A stretch of DNA of 64,000 nucleotides from Ursus arctos (GCF_023065955.2 NW_026622985.1:76807931-76871930), one strand, 5' to 3'; positions 22,158 to 33,813 are shown, numbered from the stretch's first letter. The notes: generated by a model not told the origin, from the letters alone. Translations and numbers: made by a program.

Positions 22158-25100
22158 TTATGTTCCATAGATGAGAGAAATCATATGATAATTGTCTTTC
22201 TCTGCTTGACTTATTTCACTTAGCATTATCTCCTCCAGTGCTGTCCATGTTGCAGCAAATGTTGAGAACTCGTTCTTTCTGATAGCTGAGTAATATTCCA
22301 TTGTATATATGGACCACAGCTTCTTAATCCAGTCATCTGTTGAAGGGCATCTCAGTTCCTTCCATGATTTAGCTATTGTGGATAATGCTGCTATGAACAT
22401 TGGGGTGCATATGGCCCTTTTCTTCACTACGTCTCTATCTTTGGGGTAAATACCCAGTAGTGCAATGGCTGGGTCATAGGGTAGCTCAATTTTTAACTTT
22501 TTAAGGAACCTCCACACTGTTTTCCGGAGTGGCTGCACCAACCTGCATTCCCACCAACAATGTAGGAGGGATCCCCTTTCTCCACATCCTCTCCAGCAAT
22601 TGCTGTATCCTGCCTTGTTGATTTTTGCCATTCTAACTGGCGTAAGGTGGTATCTTAGTGTGGTTTTGATTTGAATTTCCCTGATGGCTAATGATTTTGA
22701 ACATTTTTTCATGTGTCTGTTAGCTATTTGTATGTCCTCATTGGAAAAGTGTCTGTTCATATCTTCTGCCCATTTTATGATTTGTTTATTTGTTTCTCAT
22801 GTGTTGAGTTTGAGAAGTTCTTTGTAGATCTTGGATACCAGTCTTTTATCTGTAGCATCATTTGCAAATATATTCTCCCATTGCGTGGGCTGCCTCTTAG
22901 TTTTTTTTATTGTTTCCTTGGCTGTGCAGAAGCTTTTTATTTTGATGAAGTCCCACAAGTTCATTTTATCTTTTGTTTCTCTTGCTTTTGGAGATGTGTC
23001 ATGAAAAAGTTGCTTTGGCCGATGTCGTAGAGGTTGCTGCCTATGTTCTCCTCTAGGATTTTGATGGTTTCCTGTCTCACATCGAGGTACTTCATCCATT
23101 TGGAGTTTATCTTTGTGTATGGTGTGAGAGAGTGGTCAAGTTTCATTCTTTTGCATGTAGCTGTCCAATTTTCCCAGCACCATTTATTGAAGAGACTGTC
23201 TTTTTTCCACCGGATTTTTTTCCTGCTTTATCAAAGATTAGTTGCCCAAAGAGCCGAGGGTCCATTTCTGGGTTCTCTATTCTGTTCCATTGGTTTGTGT
23301 CTGTTTTTGTTCCAGTACCATGCTGTCTTTGTGATCACAGCTTTGTAGTACAGCTTGAAATCCGGCACTGTGATGCCCCCAGCTTTGTTTTTCCTTTTCA
23401 ATAGTTCCTTGGCGATTCGGGGCCTTTTCTGGTTCCATACAAATTTAAGGACTATTTGTTCCAGTTCCTTGAAAAATGTCATTGGTATTTTGATCGGGAT
23501 AGCATTGAAAGTGTAGATTGCTCTGGGTAGCATGGACATTTTAACTATGTTCATTCTTCTGATCCATGAGCATGGAATATTTTTCCATCTTTTTGTGTCT
23601 TCCTCAATGTCTTTCAAGAGTGATTTATAGTTTCTAGAATATAGGTCCTTTACGTCTCTGGTTAAGTTAATTCCAAGGTAATGTATGGTTTTTGGTGCTA
23701 TTGTAAATGGGATGGATTCCCTAATTTCTCTTTCTTCAGTCTCATCTTTCGTGTACAGAAATGCAACTGATTTCTGAGCATCGATTTTGTATCCCGCCAC
23801 ATTACTGAATTGCTCTATAACTTCTAATAGTTTGGAGTGGATTCTTTTGTGTTTTCCATATAGAGTATCATGTCATCTGCGAAGAGACAGTTTGACTTCT
23901 TCTTTGCCGATTTGGATACGTTTTATCCCATTTTGTTGTCTGATGACTGTTGCAAGGACTTCTAGTACTATGTTGAGTAATAATGGCAAGAGTGGGCATC
24001 CTTGTCGTGTTCCTGATCTTAAGGGAAAGGCTTCCAGCTTTTCCCCGTTGAGAATAATATTTGCTGTAGGCTTTTCATAGATGGCTTTTATGAGCTTGAG
24101 AAATGAACCCTCTATTCTCACACTCTGAAGGGTTTTAATCAGAAAAGGATGCTGTATTTTGTCAAATGCTTTTTCTGCATCTATTGAGAGAATCATATGA
24201 TTTCTGAATTTTTGTTTCTGAATTAAATCTAAGACAATGATAGATTTGCAAATGTTCTACCACCCTTGCATCCCAGGGATGAATCCCACTTGGTCATGAT
24301 GGATAATCCTTTTAATGTACAGTTGCATTCTATTTGCCAGGATCTTTTTGAGGATTTTGGCATCCATATTCATTAGGGAAATTGGTCTGTAATTCTCCTT
24401 TTTGTTGGGGTCTTTGTCTGGTTTGGGGATCAAGGTAATATTGGCCTCATAGAAGGAGTTTGGTAGCTTTCCTTCTGTTTCTATTTTTTGAAATAGCCGT
24501 AGGACAATAGGTATTATTTCTTCTTTGAATGTTTGGTAGAATTCCCCAGGAAAACCGTCCAGGCCTGGAGTTTTATTTTTTGGAAGATTGTTTATCACTG
24601 ACTCAATCTCTTCATAATTAATTGGCCTCTTTAAAAAATCAATTTCTTCCTGTTTCAGTCTTGGTAGTTTATGGGTTTCCAGGAAGGCCTCCATCTCTTC
24701 TAGATTGCTTAATTTATTGGCATAAAGCTGTTGATAAAAGTTTCTAATAATCCTTCCAATTTCATTGGTGTTGGTCGTGACCTCTCCTTTTTCATTCATA
24801 ATTTTATTAATTTGGGTCCTTTCTCTATTCTTTTGGATAAGTCTTGCCAGAGCTCTGTCAATTTTATTAATTCTCTCAAAGAACCAGCTTCTAGTCCTGT
24901 TGATCTGCTCTACTGTACTCCTGGTTTATAATTCGTTGATTTCTGCTTTAATCTTGGGCAACTGCTTCCTCGTGCATGGATTAGGCCTGTCCGTCTGTTG
25001 CTGTTCCATCTTCTTGAGGTGAGAATATAAAAACTGCATTTTGGACTTTTCTATTCTTTTGAGTGAGGCTTGGATGGCTATGTATTTCCCCCTTAGGACT

Positions 25101-25975
25101 GCCTTTGCAGTATCCCATAGGTTTTGGACCATTGTGTTTTCATTCTCATTGGTCTCCATAAATTGTTTAATTTGATTTTTGATTTCCTGGTTTATCAAAT
25201 CGTTCCTGAGCAGGATGGTTCTTAGTCTCCAAGTATTTGAGTTTCTTCCAATTTTTCCTTGTGGTTGAGTTCCATGTTCAAAGCGTTGTGGTCTGAGAAT
25301 ATGCAGGGAATAATTTCAGTCTTTTAGTATCGGTTGAAACCTGTTTTGTTTCCCTGAACATGGTCTATTCTTGAGAATGTTCCATGGGAATTAGAATAGA
25401 ATGAGTATTCTTTGGTTCTGGGGTGTAGTGTTCTATATATATCTATGAGGTCCAACTCGTCGAGTATGGCATTCAAAGCCTTTGATTCTTTGCTTAGTTT
25501 TTGCAAGGGTGTTCTCTATTTTTGATAGTGGGGTATTGAGGTCCCCTACTATTAATGTATTTTTATCTATATGTCTCTTTATTCTGGTTAAGAGTTGGCT
25601 TGTGTATCTTGCTGCTCCCCTGTTGGGGGCATATATATTTATAATTGTCATATCCACTTGTTGGATACATCCTTTAAGAATAATATAGTGCCCTTCTGTG
25701 TCTCTAACTATAGTCTTTAGTTTAAAATCCAACCTATCTGATATGAGAATTGCTACCCCAGCTTTCTTTTGAGGTCCATTTGTGTGAAAGATGGTACTCC
25801 ATCCCTTTACTGTCAGTCTGGATGTATCTTTAGGTTCAAAATGAGTCTCTTGTAGACATCAAATGGGTGGGTCATGTCTTTTTATCCAATCTGCAACCCT
25901 GTGGTGTTTTATGGGAGCATTTAAGCCATTCACATTGAGACTGAATACTGAGAGATATGATTTTAATGATGCCAT
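22158..25975 (-). pseudogene. L1-B ORF2, disrupted
   Basis: The start is the ATG ending at 25975 ('MASLKSYLS' type). The stop is at 22158-22160 after 'MISLIYGT'. The C-terminal 200 codons (22158-22760) are open, including the '[20 protein letters not shown]' cysteine/tryptophan region. A 180-codon open piece (24257-24799) covers the N-terminal reverse transcriptase, and a 189-codon piece (23231-23800) covers the region after the catalytic motif. An in-frame TGA lies early in the endonuclease, about 33 codons from the start. A 2-base loss in a CT repeat just before the FADD codons (23872-23883) breaks the frame through the catalytic motif. The best-preserved C-terminal domain of the ORF2s in this window. 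Confidence 0.93.
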
Positions 25976-26047
25976 GTTGCCAGTAAAGCCTTTGTTTGTA
26001 TCGGTTGTGACTTTCTGTTCTGTATCACTCTTGGGGCCTTTTCACCT

Positions 26048-26959
26048 TTATAGAGCCTTCCTTAATATCTCCTGTAGGGGTGGTTTCGTGCTTATGAAAT
26101 TGGTTAATGACTGGCGATTCTGGAGGGTCTTTATTTCTCCATCAATTCTGAATGACAGCCTTGCTAGATAAAGGATCCTTGGCTGCATGTTTTTCTCTGA
26201 AAGAATTTTTAAAATGCCCCCCTCCAACCCTTTCTCTCATTCCAGGTCTGTGTAGACAGGTCTGATGTTATTCTGATAACTTTGCCTTGGTACGTGAGAA
26301 ATTTCTTTGCCCTGGCTGCTTTCAATACTGTATCCTTGGATCTAATATTTGCAAAATGCACTATGTTGTGATGTGGCGTAGGTTTGACGTGGTTGAACTT
26401 GGGAGGGATCCTCTCTGCCTCTTGGACACGAATGTTTGTTTCCCTTGCTATATTAGGGAAGTTTTCAGCTAGAATTTGTTCAAATATCTCTTCTAGACCT
26501 CTGTTTTTCTCCACCCCCTCGGGGATGCTGATGATTCTGACATTGGATTGTTTCATTGAGTCAGTAATCTCCCGTAACCTACATTCGTGGGCTTGGATTT
26601 TTTTAAGTCCAGCTTCTGCTTTCGCTTTTTCTTCTACTAACCCATCCTCCAATTCCTTAATATGTTCCCTTGCCTCGTTTACCCTGGCCATCAGAGCCTC
26701 TAGTTTTGACTGCATTTGGCTCATAGAATTTTTAATTTCTGCCAGATTTGCTCTCATTTCCGCCCTTAGAGATTCTATATTCTCATTAACATTTTCATTA
26801 ATACTTTTTTCAAGTCTACACATCATCTTGACCATTGTTACTCTGAACTCCATTTCTGATAATTTGGTTATATCCATATCCATCAGTTCTGTGGCAGAGG
26901 CCACAGACTCATTGTCTTTTCTTTGCTGGGGGGGGGGGGGGAGAATTTCTCCTCATCAT
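26048..26959 (-). pseudogene. L1-B ORF1, mostly open
   Basis: The longest uninterrupted ORF1 piece in the window: about 231 codons (26209-26904). It includes the acidic N-terminus, coiled coil ('MVKMMCRLEKSINENV' onward) and RNA-binding core ('ANIRSKDTVLKAARAKKFL'). It stops early near 26209 after 'NERKGWRGAF' because of a frameshift at a C-rich tract, so the C-terminal domain to the expected stop at 26048 is out of frame. As in L1-A, the first ATG (26959-26957) is out of frame with the body because of a 14-base G/C run (26928-26941). The open piece begins at a GTG; the first in-frame ATG is at about 26883. Confidence 0.92.
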
Positions 26960-27872
26960 TCTGATGAGGAGAGGGTGCAGGGTTGACCAGAGCCCAAATT
27001 ATTGACCGGGACCCAGGCCATGTGCCCTTGTTTTATAGGGATCTTAGGGATGTGGGCTTCTTGATTTTTCAGCCTGTCTTCTGGGGGAGGGGCCTGCCGT
27101 GCCGATACTCAGGCAACCCTGTTTGGGTAGAGTCTCCGTGTCCCCTGCGACGGGTGATGGGGATGGGCACCCTGTGAGCTGGTATTTCCAGGCTTTTGTT
27201 CTCTGACTGTTTTCCCTGGCGATTTGCTGTGCCTCTTCTGAGAGTCAGAGCAGCAGTGGCCAATCTCAGCCTCTGTCACAGAACAGAGGGATCACGGACC
27301 GTTCTCCACTGATGTTCTGGCCACTTTAACTCTGTTTCTGTTGGTGCTGCTCAACCCTGCAGTGTCCCGGGATGTGCGCCCCACACCCGGTGTCCCAGCC
27401 CTCACTTCCAGGGCCGGTGCGTCTCTGTCCTTTGTGTTTCTAACACCGCCAGTCGCCCCCGCACGCTCCCGGAGCTCACGGTCTCAGTCTGCTTCCAGTG
27501 AGCGCACCGGAGCTCCGTTTCAGTCTGGTGGCGCGTTCCCCAGCTCACGGTCCCAGTCCGCTCTCTCGGGGGTGCTGTCAGCCAGTCCGTCAGCTCCCCC
27601 GTGCAGGTGGCTACCGCTTCCCGGCGCCCGAACGTGGCAGCTCCCTCCCCCTTCCATTTATCTTCCGATATCTGTGCGCAGTTTCACGGCTCCCCGCTTA
27701 GTACCTCAATACTCAGCGCTGGAGGTGTTCATTTGTAGAGATCCAGATGTATCTTCCTGCATCTCAGTCTGCTTTCATGGATGTTCAGGCTGGTCTGTTA
27801 CCTATCCAGCTTGATTCAAGGGAAAGGCTGAAAAGGGGGTCCCCTACTCCTCCACCATCTTAACCCTCTCTC
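26960..27872 (-). promoter_or_regulatory. L1-B 5'UTR / internal promoter region
   Basis: CpG-enriched between about 27380 and 27620 and colinear with the L1-A 5'UTR. On the plus strand a frame stays open from 27242 to 27814 without an ATG (see findings). Not a host CpG island: it lies wholly within the L1 and has the same order of sequence as L1-A and L1-C. Confidence 0.8.
27852..27861 (-). promoter_or_regulatory. YY1-like motif at L1-B 5' end, CpG-decayed
   Basis: Minus-strand AAGATGGTGG, about 11 bases from the element's start, against AAGATGGCGG in L1-A. The difference is a CpG to TpG change, which would weaken but not abolish a YY1 core. Confidence 0.5.
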
Positions 27873-29870
27873 TATCATTACTTTTTGACATTTTAATTAC
27901 TATGTGTCTTGGTATGGACCTGCTTGGGTTGATCTTGTTGGGGGCTCTCTGTGCCTCCTAGATATGGATATTTGTTTCCTTCACCAGATTTGGGAAGTTT
28001 TTAGCTGTTATTTCTTCAAATAAATTTTCTGCCCTCTTTTCTCTCTTCTTCTTCTGGGATCCCTATAATGTGAAGCTATTATGCTTGATAGTGTTGTTGA
28101 GTTCCCTAAATATATTCTCATTTTTTCTTTTCCTTTTTTTCTTTCTCCTGTTCAGTTAGATTTCTTTCCATTGCTCTAGCTTCCAGGTTGCTAATCCATT
28201 CTTTTGCTTCTTCTAATCCACTGTTTCCTCTAGTGTATTTTTAATTTCAGTTATTAGTTCATCTCTGATTAGTTCATTTTTATACTTTCTATCTCTTTGT
28301 TGAGAGTTTCATTGAGATTCTCTAGTCTTTTCTTAAGTCCACTGTCTTTATGACCGTTATTTTAAGTTTCCTATCAGGCATATTGCTTATTGCCATTTCA
28401 TTTAGCTCTCGTACTGTGCTTTTGTCCTGTTCTTTCATTTGGGACATATTCCTCTGTCTCCTCATTTGGTCTTACTTTTTATGTCTGCTTCTACGTGCTA
28501 AAAAATCAGCTTTGTCTCCTGCTGTTGAAAGTAGTGGACTTAGCAAGAAGAGATCCTGTAGTGTCCTGCAGTACAGTATCCCCTGTTCACCGGAAACTGG
28601 TGGTTCAGGAGTATCTCTTATGTGTGTCGCATGTGCCCTATTTTGCAGCTGAGCTGCCTTTGCCTTTACTTCAGTTGTCTGCAGTGGCTCTGTTTGCCTG
28701 TTTGTGGCAGGGTTTGGTCCCTATGTTAATGGACTGGCCTGGGGCTATCTTGGACTTGAGTTTGGTCAGACCAGGTGTTTGCTAGGGATGCAGTAGCACC
28801 AAACTGCAGAATACTCCCCGTGTATTGTCTGTTGAGAGACCAGATGTCTGCCCTCAGCCCACTGCTGGGGCCATAGTGGAGCTGGTGTGCGTGGTTATCT
28901 TTCCCTCTCCTCAGTACAGGAATCACTTTGGAATGGCCCTGGATACTGTCATGGCTGCTTTCGCAATGTCAGGCTTCTGGTGCCCCTTTGGATGGACTCC
29001 TATGGGCAGGTTGGATGGGGCAAGTCCATAGGAGAATATAGGAGTTGGCATTTGCTAAAGCAAGGTTTCAGCTGGTCTGCTGTGGGAGGAGACCTGTAGC
29101 TGCTTTGGAGAACTTCTGATGGTGGATTTGAGGGGGTGGATCTTCAGAGGAGCACAGGGGTGGGGTATGCTGTTAGCAAGCTAGGTGTTCCTGCTGGTTC
29201 CCATAGGAGTCCATGTATCTAGGCTTGGGGGTGGAGGGGAGGGAAAGGTGCCTGACAGCTCTTTAGTTCTTGAGAATTCTCCTAAAGATCCCTGCCCCTC
29301 CAGTGCACGTTCTAAGATTAGTAAATAAATCTTCCTGTGCATCCCAGGCATTTTTCAAACTGCTGCTTTTATGTTGTGTATCAGCAGGATTGTTTGCTGT
29401 TCTGTCTCTTTAAGGTAGGGGCTCATTTTCCTATCACCTTCCTACTCTCCCAGAGTGGAGCTTGCTGATTTTTAAGTTTCTGGTGTTCACCCCCTTGGTT
29501 GTAAAAACTCATGTGGTTAAGCCTCTATGGTTTTCAAAGCCAAATGTTATGGTGATTCATCTACTCACAGGTACAGATCCCTGTGCCTGGGTGCCTGGGG
29601 TGGGGTCTGCTCCTCTCCCTTCTCTTGGCTTTGGGTGGCCCTCCCTCCTGTGGTTAGTTTTGTGAGTCAGTTGGTTCCCAACCTCATCTCTGCCTTTCCA
29701 CTGTTTACAATATGGCCTCTTCTCTATGAGTAACTGCAGAGAGTCTGTTCTGCTAGTCTTCAGGTGGTTTTCTGGGTTATTTACAATGATGTGGATGCTA
29801 TAGGTGCATTCTTGGGATGAGGTGAGCTTAGAATTATCTTGCTCCCCGCTTTGTCCTGGAAGTCTGATAT
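27873..29870 (-). mobile_element. L1-F, 5' part (ORF1 N-terminal region and 5'UTR)
   Basis: Continues L1-F after L1-B; 27873-27886 is the duplicated target. ORF1 middle and N-terminal sequence extends to about 28480 ('CATTTGGGACATATTCCTCT' near its 5' end, also seen in L1-E at about 50810). GC-richer 5'UTR follows to about 29870. The outer boundary is approximate because no TSD was found. A 131-codon plus-strand frame (28390-28785) is antisense to ORF1 and 5'UTR and is not considered a gene. Confidence 0.82.
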
Positions 29871-30394
29871 GCTTTTGAATTGCATATATTTAGAAATTCA
29901 TAGAAAATAATGTTAAGCAGGACAATAAGCAGAATATAAAATTGATTTCTTTTTAGAAAATATAAACAAAATTATTAGGAAATATATTAAAATGTCAAGA
30001 GTGGTTAATTTATTATTGTTATATTTTCTACACTTTCCTGATTATCTTTGAAGACCATGTGGAGTTAATAAAGAAAGATAGTTTTGTATAAACAAATACA
30101 GGAGTGTTCATTCCAGAAAAATATGGAATGGAGGTAGTACTAACAGAAGAATTCTTTTGTCAAAAATATAAGTTAGACTTCTGGTTAATTAACGTAGAGA
30201 TAAGACATAACATGTATCTTATTTCTAGGGTTATTCCATTTGCAAATAATAATAATTTATGCCAATTATAGGGAATAGATCAGCTATTGAACTATGAGGG
30301 TTTTTCAGTGATATAGAGCTTGGGTTTGGAGAAAATTTATTCTTCAGTAGCGCTATTACTTCTGATTCTGCACCCTGCCTCACGGGTGGCTAAA
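29871..30394. other. no gene recognised
   Basis: AT-rich DNA between L1-F and the first of three related LTRs. Confidence 0.5.
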
Positions 30395-30935
30395 CTCTAG
30401 GCAGCAAATAGTTTTTCTGTAATCTCGTGGGAGAGGAAAAGAATTTTCTCTTATTCTTCTGTGTTTAACTGAGACATCTCCTTTAATAAAAAGATTAACA
30501 GGAGAAAAACAAACCAAAGTTTAATAACATTGTATGCATCCTATATACATGGGAGATACCCAGGAAAACTGAGTAACTCCCTAAAACAGCTCAAGCCACC
30601 TCATTAAGTACCATTTTCAACTAAAGATAAAAGATTGTGTGGAGGAGCCAGTTATAGTAGGTTGTCAGGAAAAGCACTGTAAACAAGGGTATGTAGTCAT
30701 GATGCAGATTTAAGCTGCTACCTTCTCCATTGATAAGACATTCTAGAGGGGTATAGAGTCATCTTCCTCTTCCTGGTACAGAGAAGGAGACACACTTACA
30801 AATGTAAATGTTCCTTACAAAATGGTAACTTCTACTCACTTTTTAGAGCTTCTCTGATGTCTATTTCTTAAATATAATCAGCCAAAAATAATCCTCAAAC
30901 CAAAGAGGCGTATTTTGGGGTGGTGTATTCTGCTC
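30395..30935 (-). mobile_element. LTR copy 1 (diverged, MER21-like?)
   Basis: On the minus strand it begins with 'ACCACCCCAAAATACGCCTC' and ends with 'TTTTTCTCCTGTTAATC', preceded by an ATTAAA-type poly(A) region. This order is shared with the LTRs at 31912-32350 and 34895-35700. It is the most diverged of the three. The family name is from memory and uncertain; solo-LTR status is inferred because no internal viral sequence adjoins it. Confidence 0.5.
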
Positions 30936-31911
30936 TTCTACAATCTCATTCTAAAATCATTGGCATGCAGAATATTCTGCAATGTTTTAATACTCCTCAT
31001 TTGTGAAGGGACATATAATAAGAGGGATAGACAATGACTTATTAGGTCAAAAAGAAATTAGAATATTATAACATCTCATAAATGATACAATTATCAAAAT
31101 TTCCATTGAGTATATATAGGGTAGTTATAAAGAAAGTAGAACCCCCTTTTCCCTCTGAGTTATTGAAATTTTTTGCATTTCTTCCTACTCTGAAATGTGA
31201 CTAGCAGACAATTATTAATCTGATGACTAAAATAAATTATATCTTTTACTCCTTAGTGTATTAATTCTAATGAAATACATAAATATCTTTCGATGACACA
31301 ATGTAGAAGAGAAATGATATACTTAATCCAACAGAAATAAAATGTACCCCCAAATTCCTAATTGAATGCTTTTGCTTTCTCAGCCATTAGTGAAAATAAT
31401 TATTGAGCAGGGAAATATACCATCCTTCTCCTTGGGCTGGCTTTCACATCCTCATAAAAGACTCAAGTCTCCCCAGGGTGATCAGCCTCACAGTTTGAAA
31501 AACTCTGTCCCAGTTAGATAGAAAATCAGATAATTGCAAGAACAATTTGCAATCTCCAGGTGATTGAGAAAACAGAAGTAGACTGCAAGCTATATTATTA
31601 TGTAAAGTGACAAAATATAATTACTGCATAGGAGGTCTTTGTTTTTTGAAGCTGCAGTCTTTAAAATACAAGGGTGAAGTGAATCACTCTCAGTTTGCTT
31701 TCAATCTCTGCTCCTATATTTGGGTTTACCCTTTGTGATCAGACTGAAGTTGAGAAATAATGTTCATTTTTATGATCTAAAACAGGAGTCACCCTATAAC
31801 ACGCACATCAACACGTTTTGTCAGTAAATCTGTTGGAAATTTGTATTCTACACTAGCAGGAGCATTTCATATGGTGCTAGTAATTTTGGTGGAAAAAAAA
31901 CATGGTCATGT
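30936..31911. other. no gene recognised
   Basis: Sequence between two minus-strand LTRs. It shows no retroviral internal motifs that would make the pair one provirus. AT-rich, with no open frame of note. Confidence 0.5.
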
Positions 31912-32350
31912 TGGGAAGGAAGAATTTTCTCTGCCCTTCAAGATCCTTCTGGCTGAACTAGAATCAAATTGCCATGAGACAGATTAACAGGAGAAAATAA
32001 AATTTAGTTTCATATGTAAAGGGAATCCACATAGACATGAAATTCCAAAGGCAGGCAACATGAGGCTTACCTAACATCCTGAACCAGGGAGAGGGGTAGG
32101 GGTCTGAGGATTCAAAGGGGAAGAAGACTATTAGCAGGAAATCTAGAGGAAGAGTTTAGAGAGTAAAGGTTGCCCTGTTAAGCAAATAAGTTTCTTAGGT
32201 AAAGAGGAATATCTGTTAATAGCTCTCCTCTTGGTCCAGGTAGGCAGTTGAGGAGGAGGTAGCACTTTTCCTACATCTGCTGGGTTTTCATTGCTTTTAA
32301 CTCAAAATAACGTTCTTGTCAAAGTAGCTTATCTTGGGGTGGCCTACCCA
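31912..32350 (-). mobile_element. LTR copy 2 (same family as 34895-35700)
   Basis: The reverse complement aligns in order with the LTR at 34895: 'CCACCCCAAGATAAGCTACT', 'GCAATGAAAACCCAGCAG', 'GGTTCAGGATGTTAGG', 'GGAATTTCATGTCTATGTGG', 'CTCCTGTTAATCTGTCTCAT', then 'AGTTCAGCCAGAAGGATC'. Lacks part of the 5' portion relative to the fuller copy. Likely a solo LTR of an ERVL-type element. Confidence 0.68.
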
Positions 32351-32897
32351 TAGCCCCTATAGTTATAATGTAAAGTGATTATATGAATTTTTTGGAATAT
32401 TTCTTGGGTATTCAATAACAAATGTGTCAATTATAACAATGAGTATTCTGACTCCAAATTTCACTTTCAGTTTGGAAATAGGCTGTTTTAGAACTGGGTT
32501 CTTCTGGTTCGGCCTTTTCTGTCACTTAACTATTTCTGCCTTGTAGCTTTGGCCTACATATTTTTATATATAAAAGAAGTTTGCATTATGTAAGGAATTG
32601 AGTAAGGACTTCCAAGAGGAATCTGAGGGAGACAGCATTGGTGTTTTAAACTTGATATTTCCTAGTTTGTTTAATTACTCTATTCGAATTTTGATTTGGA
32701 GCCCCACCATTGAAGTTTGTTTTGCTGGGGTCCAAAATGGTATATGTGACTTGAAGACTGTTGAAGTACATTGTTCAGGGTTTTGTATGGTAAGATTTTA
32801 TTATTTAATTTTTTTATCTCCTCTTACCTACTTTAACAGTCACAGTTTACAAATGCAATTCCATTATTTGAAAGTTTTAGTAACTTAACTAGAAAAT
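32351..32897. other. no gene recognised
   Basis: A 96-codon frame (32598-32888) is present but ends at the SINE boundary and has no family motif. Otherwise unremarkable AT-rich DNA. Confidence 0.45.
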
Positions 32898-33097
32898 AAA
32901 ATGCACTGTTGTCACCTGGGTGTCTCAGTTGGCTAAGTGTCTGGCTTCAGCTCAGGTCATGATCCTAGTGTCCTGGGACCGAGCCCCATGTCAGGTTCCC
33001 TGCTTGGTGGAGAGGCCGCTTCTCCCTCTCCCCTGCTTGTGCTTTCTCATTCTCTCTCTAATAAATAAATACAATCTTTTTAAAAATGCATCATTGT
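32898..33097 (+). mobile_element. can-SINE with TSD
   Basis: The SINE spans 32913-33082, sense, and starts directly at 'CACCTGGGTGTCTCAG' (head slightly truncated). It is flanked by AAAATGCACTGTTGT (32898-32912) and AAAATGCATCATTGT (33083-33097). The tail has AATAAATAAATAC units. Confidence 0.92.
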
Positions 33098-33363
33098 AGA
33101 GGTAACTTATAATACTTATGGTAAAGCAATACTTTCAATTGAATAAATGAAGATTCCTCATTTCTACACCTATCTTCAGTGGATCACTTATGTGCCAATT
33201 TAACAAACAAGCATTCCAATGAAATATAGACTCTCATCTTTAAATTGACAAAATATAGTGATAGGTAGAATGGGATGGCAGAAGAATACAGAACTGTAGA
33301 ATTAACTAATTCAAATAAAGTGTAATGCTACCAGGTTGAATTAGAACAGAAAAAAATAATCCT

Positions 33364-33566
33364 CACATTGTTTGTTTGTTTGTTTATTTATTTATTTATT
33401 TGAGAGAGTGCAAAAGTGGGCAGGGAGGGGCAGAGGGAGAGAGAGAATCTTAAGTAAGCTCTACACTCAGCATCAACCCTGACTCAGCACTCGATCTCAC
33501 AACCCTGAAATCAGTCAGATGTTTAACTGACACTGACTGAGCCACCCAGGCACCCCATATTGGTTT
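33364..33566 (-). mobile_element. can-SINE, older
   Basis: Antisense, about 33370-33556, with a GTTT/ATTT repeated tail (33370-33400) and the head at 33541-33556. A weak duplication, CACATTGTTT / CATATTGGTTT, flanks it. An internal duplication in the body ('ACTGACACTGACTGAGCC') is unusual. Confidence 0.88.
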
Positions 33567-33586
33567 TTTCTTTTTAATTTAACTTT

Positions 33587-33813
33587 TATTTTTCTCATTT
33601 CTTTTTTTTTAAAGATTTTATTTATTTATTCGACAGAGGTAGAGACAGCCAGCGAGAGAGGGAACACAAGCAGGGGGAGTGGGAGAGGAAGAAGCTGGCT
33701 CATAGCGGAGGAGCCTAATGTGGGGCTCGATCCCATAATGCCGGGATCACGCCCTGAGCCGAAGGCAGACGCTTAACCGCTGTGCCACCCAGGCGCCCCT
33801 ATTTTTCTCATTT
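33587..33813 (-). mobile_element. young can-SINE, perfect 14-bp TSD
   Basis: The SINE spans 33601-33799, antisense, and is flanked by TATTTTTCTCATTT at 33587-33600 and 33800-33813. Young variant with 'CGACAGAGGTAGAGACAGCC' and 'GATCACGCCCTGAGCCGAAG'. Confidence 0.97.

Larger units (their letters stand above)
21868..27886 (-). mobile_element. L1-B, near-full-length LINE-1, with TSD
   Basis: The L1 spans about 21882-27872 on the minus strand (about 6.0 kb). It is flanked by TATCATTACTTTT at 21868-21880 and 27873-27885, and is inserted into the ORF1 portion of L1-F. It contains a 5'UTR (26960-27872), ORF1 (26048-26959), ORF2 (22158-25975) and a 3'UTR with a short A-rich tail. It has no extra 3' sequence, unlike L1-A. 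Overall very similar to L1-A, in the same orientation, with starts about 11 kb apart. Confidence 0.96.

Noticed and set aside
26384..26986. 200-codon plus-strand open frame
   Set aside because: Exactly antisense to the L1-B ORF1 coiled coil. The matching frame is open in L1-A (15950-16411) because of the reverse complement of leucine/glutamate-rich codons, with no independent start or gene signals.
27380..27620. CpG-rich patch that could be a host gene promoter
   Set aside because: It is the CpG-rich part of the L1-B 5'UTR; the homologous patch occurs in L1-A (about 16790-17000) at the same offset.
30936..31911. Possible provirus interior between two minus-strand LTRs
   Set aside because: The two LTRs differ strongly in divergence and the interval shows no gag, pol or env-like sequence and no primer-binding or polypurine context that I could identify.
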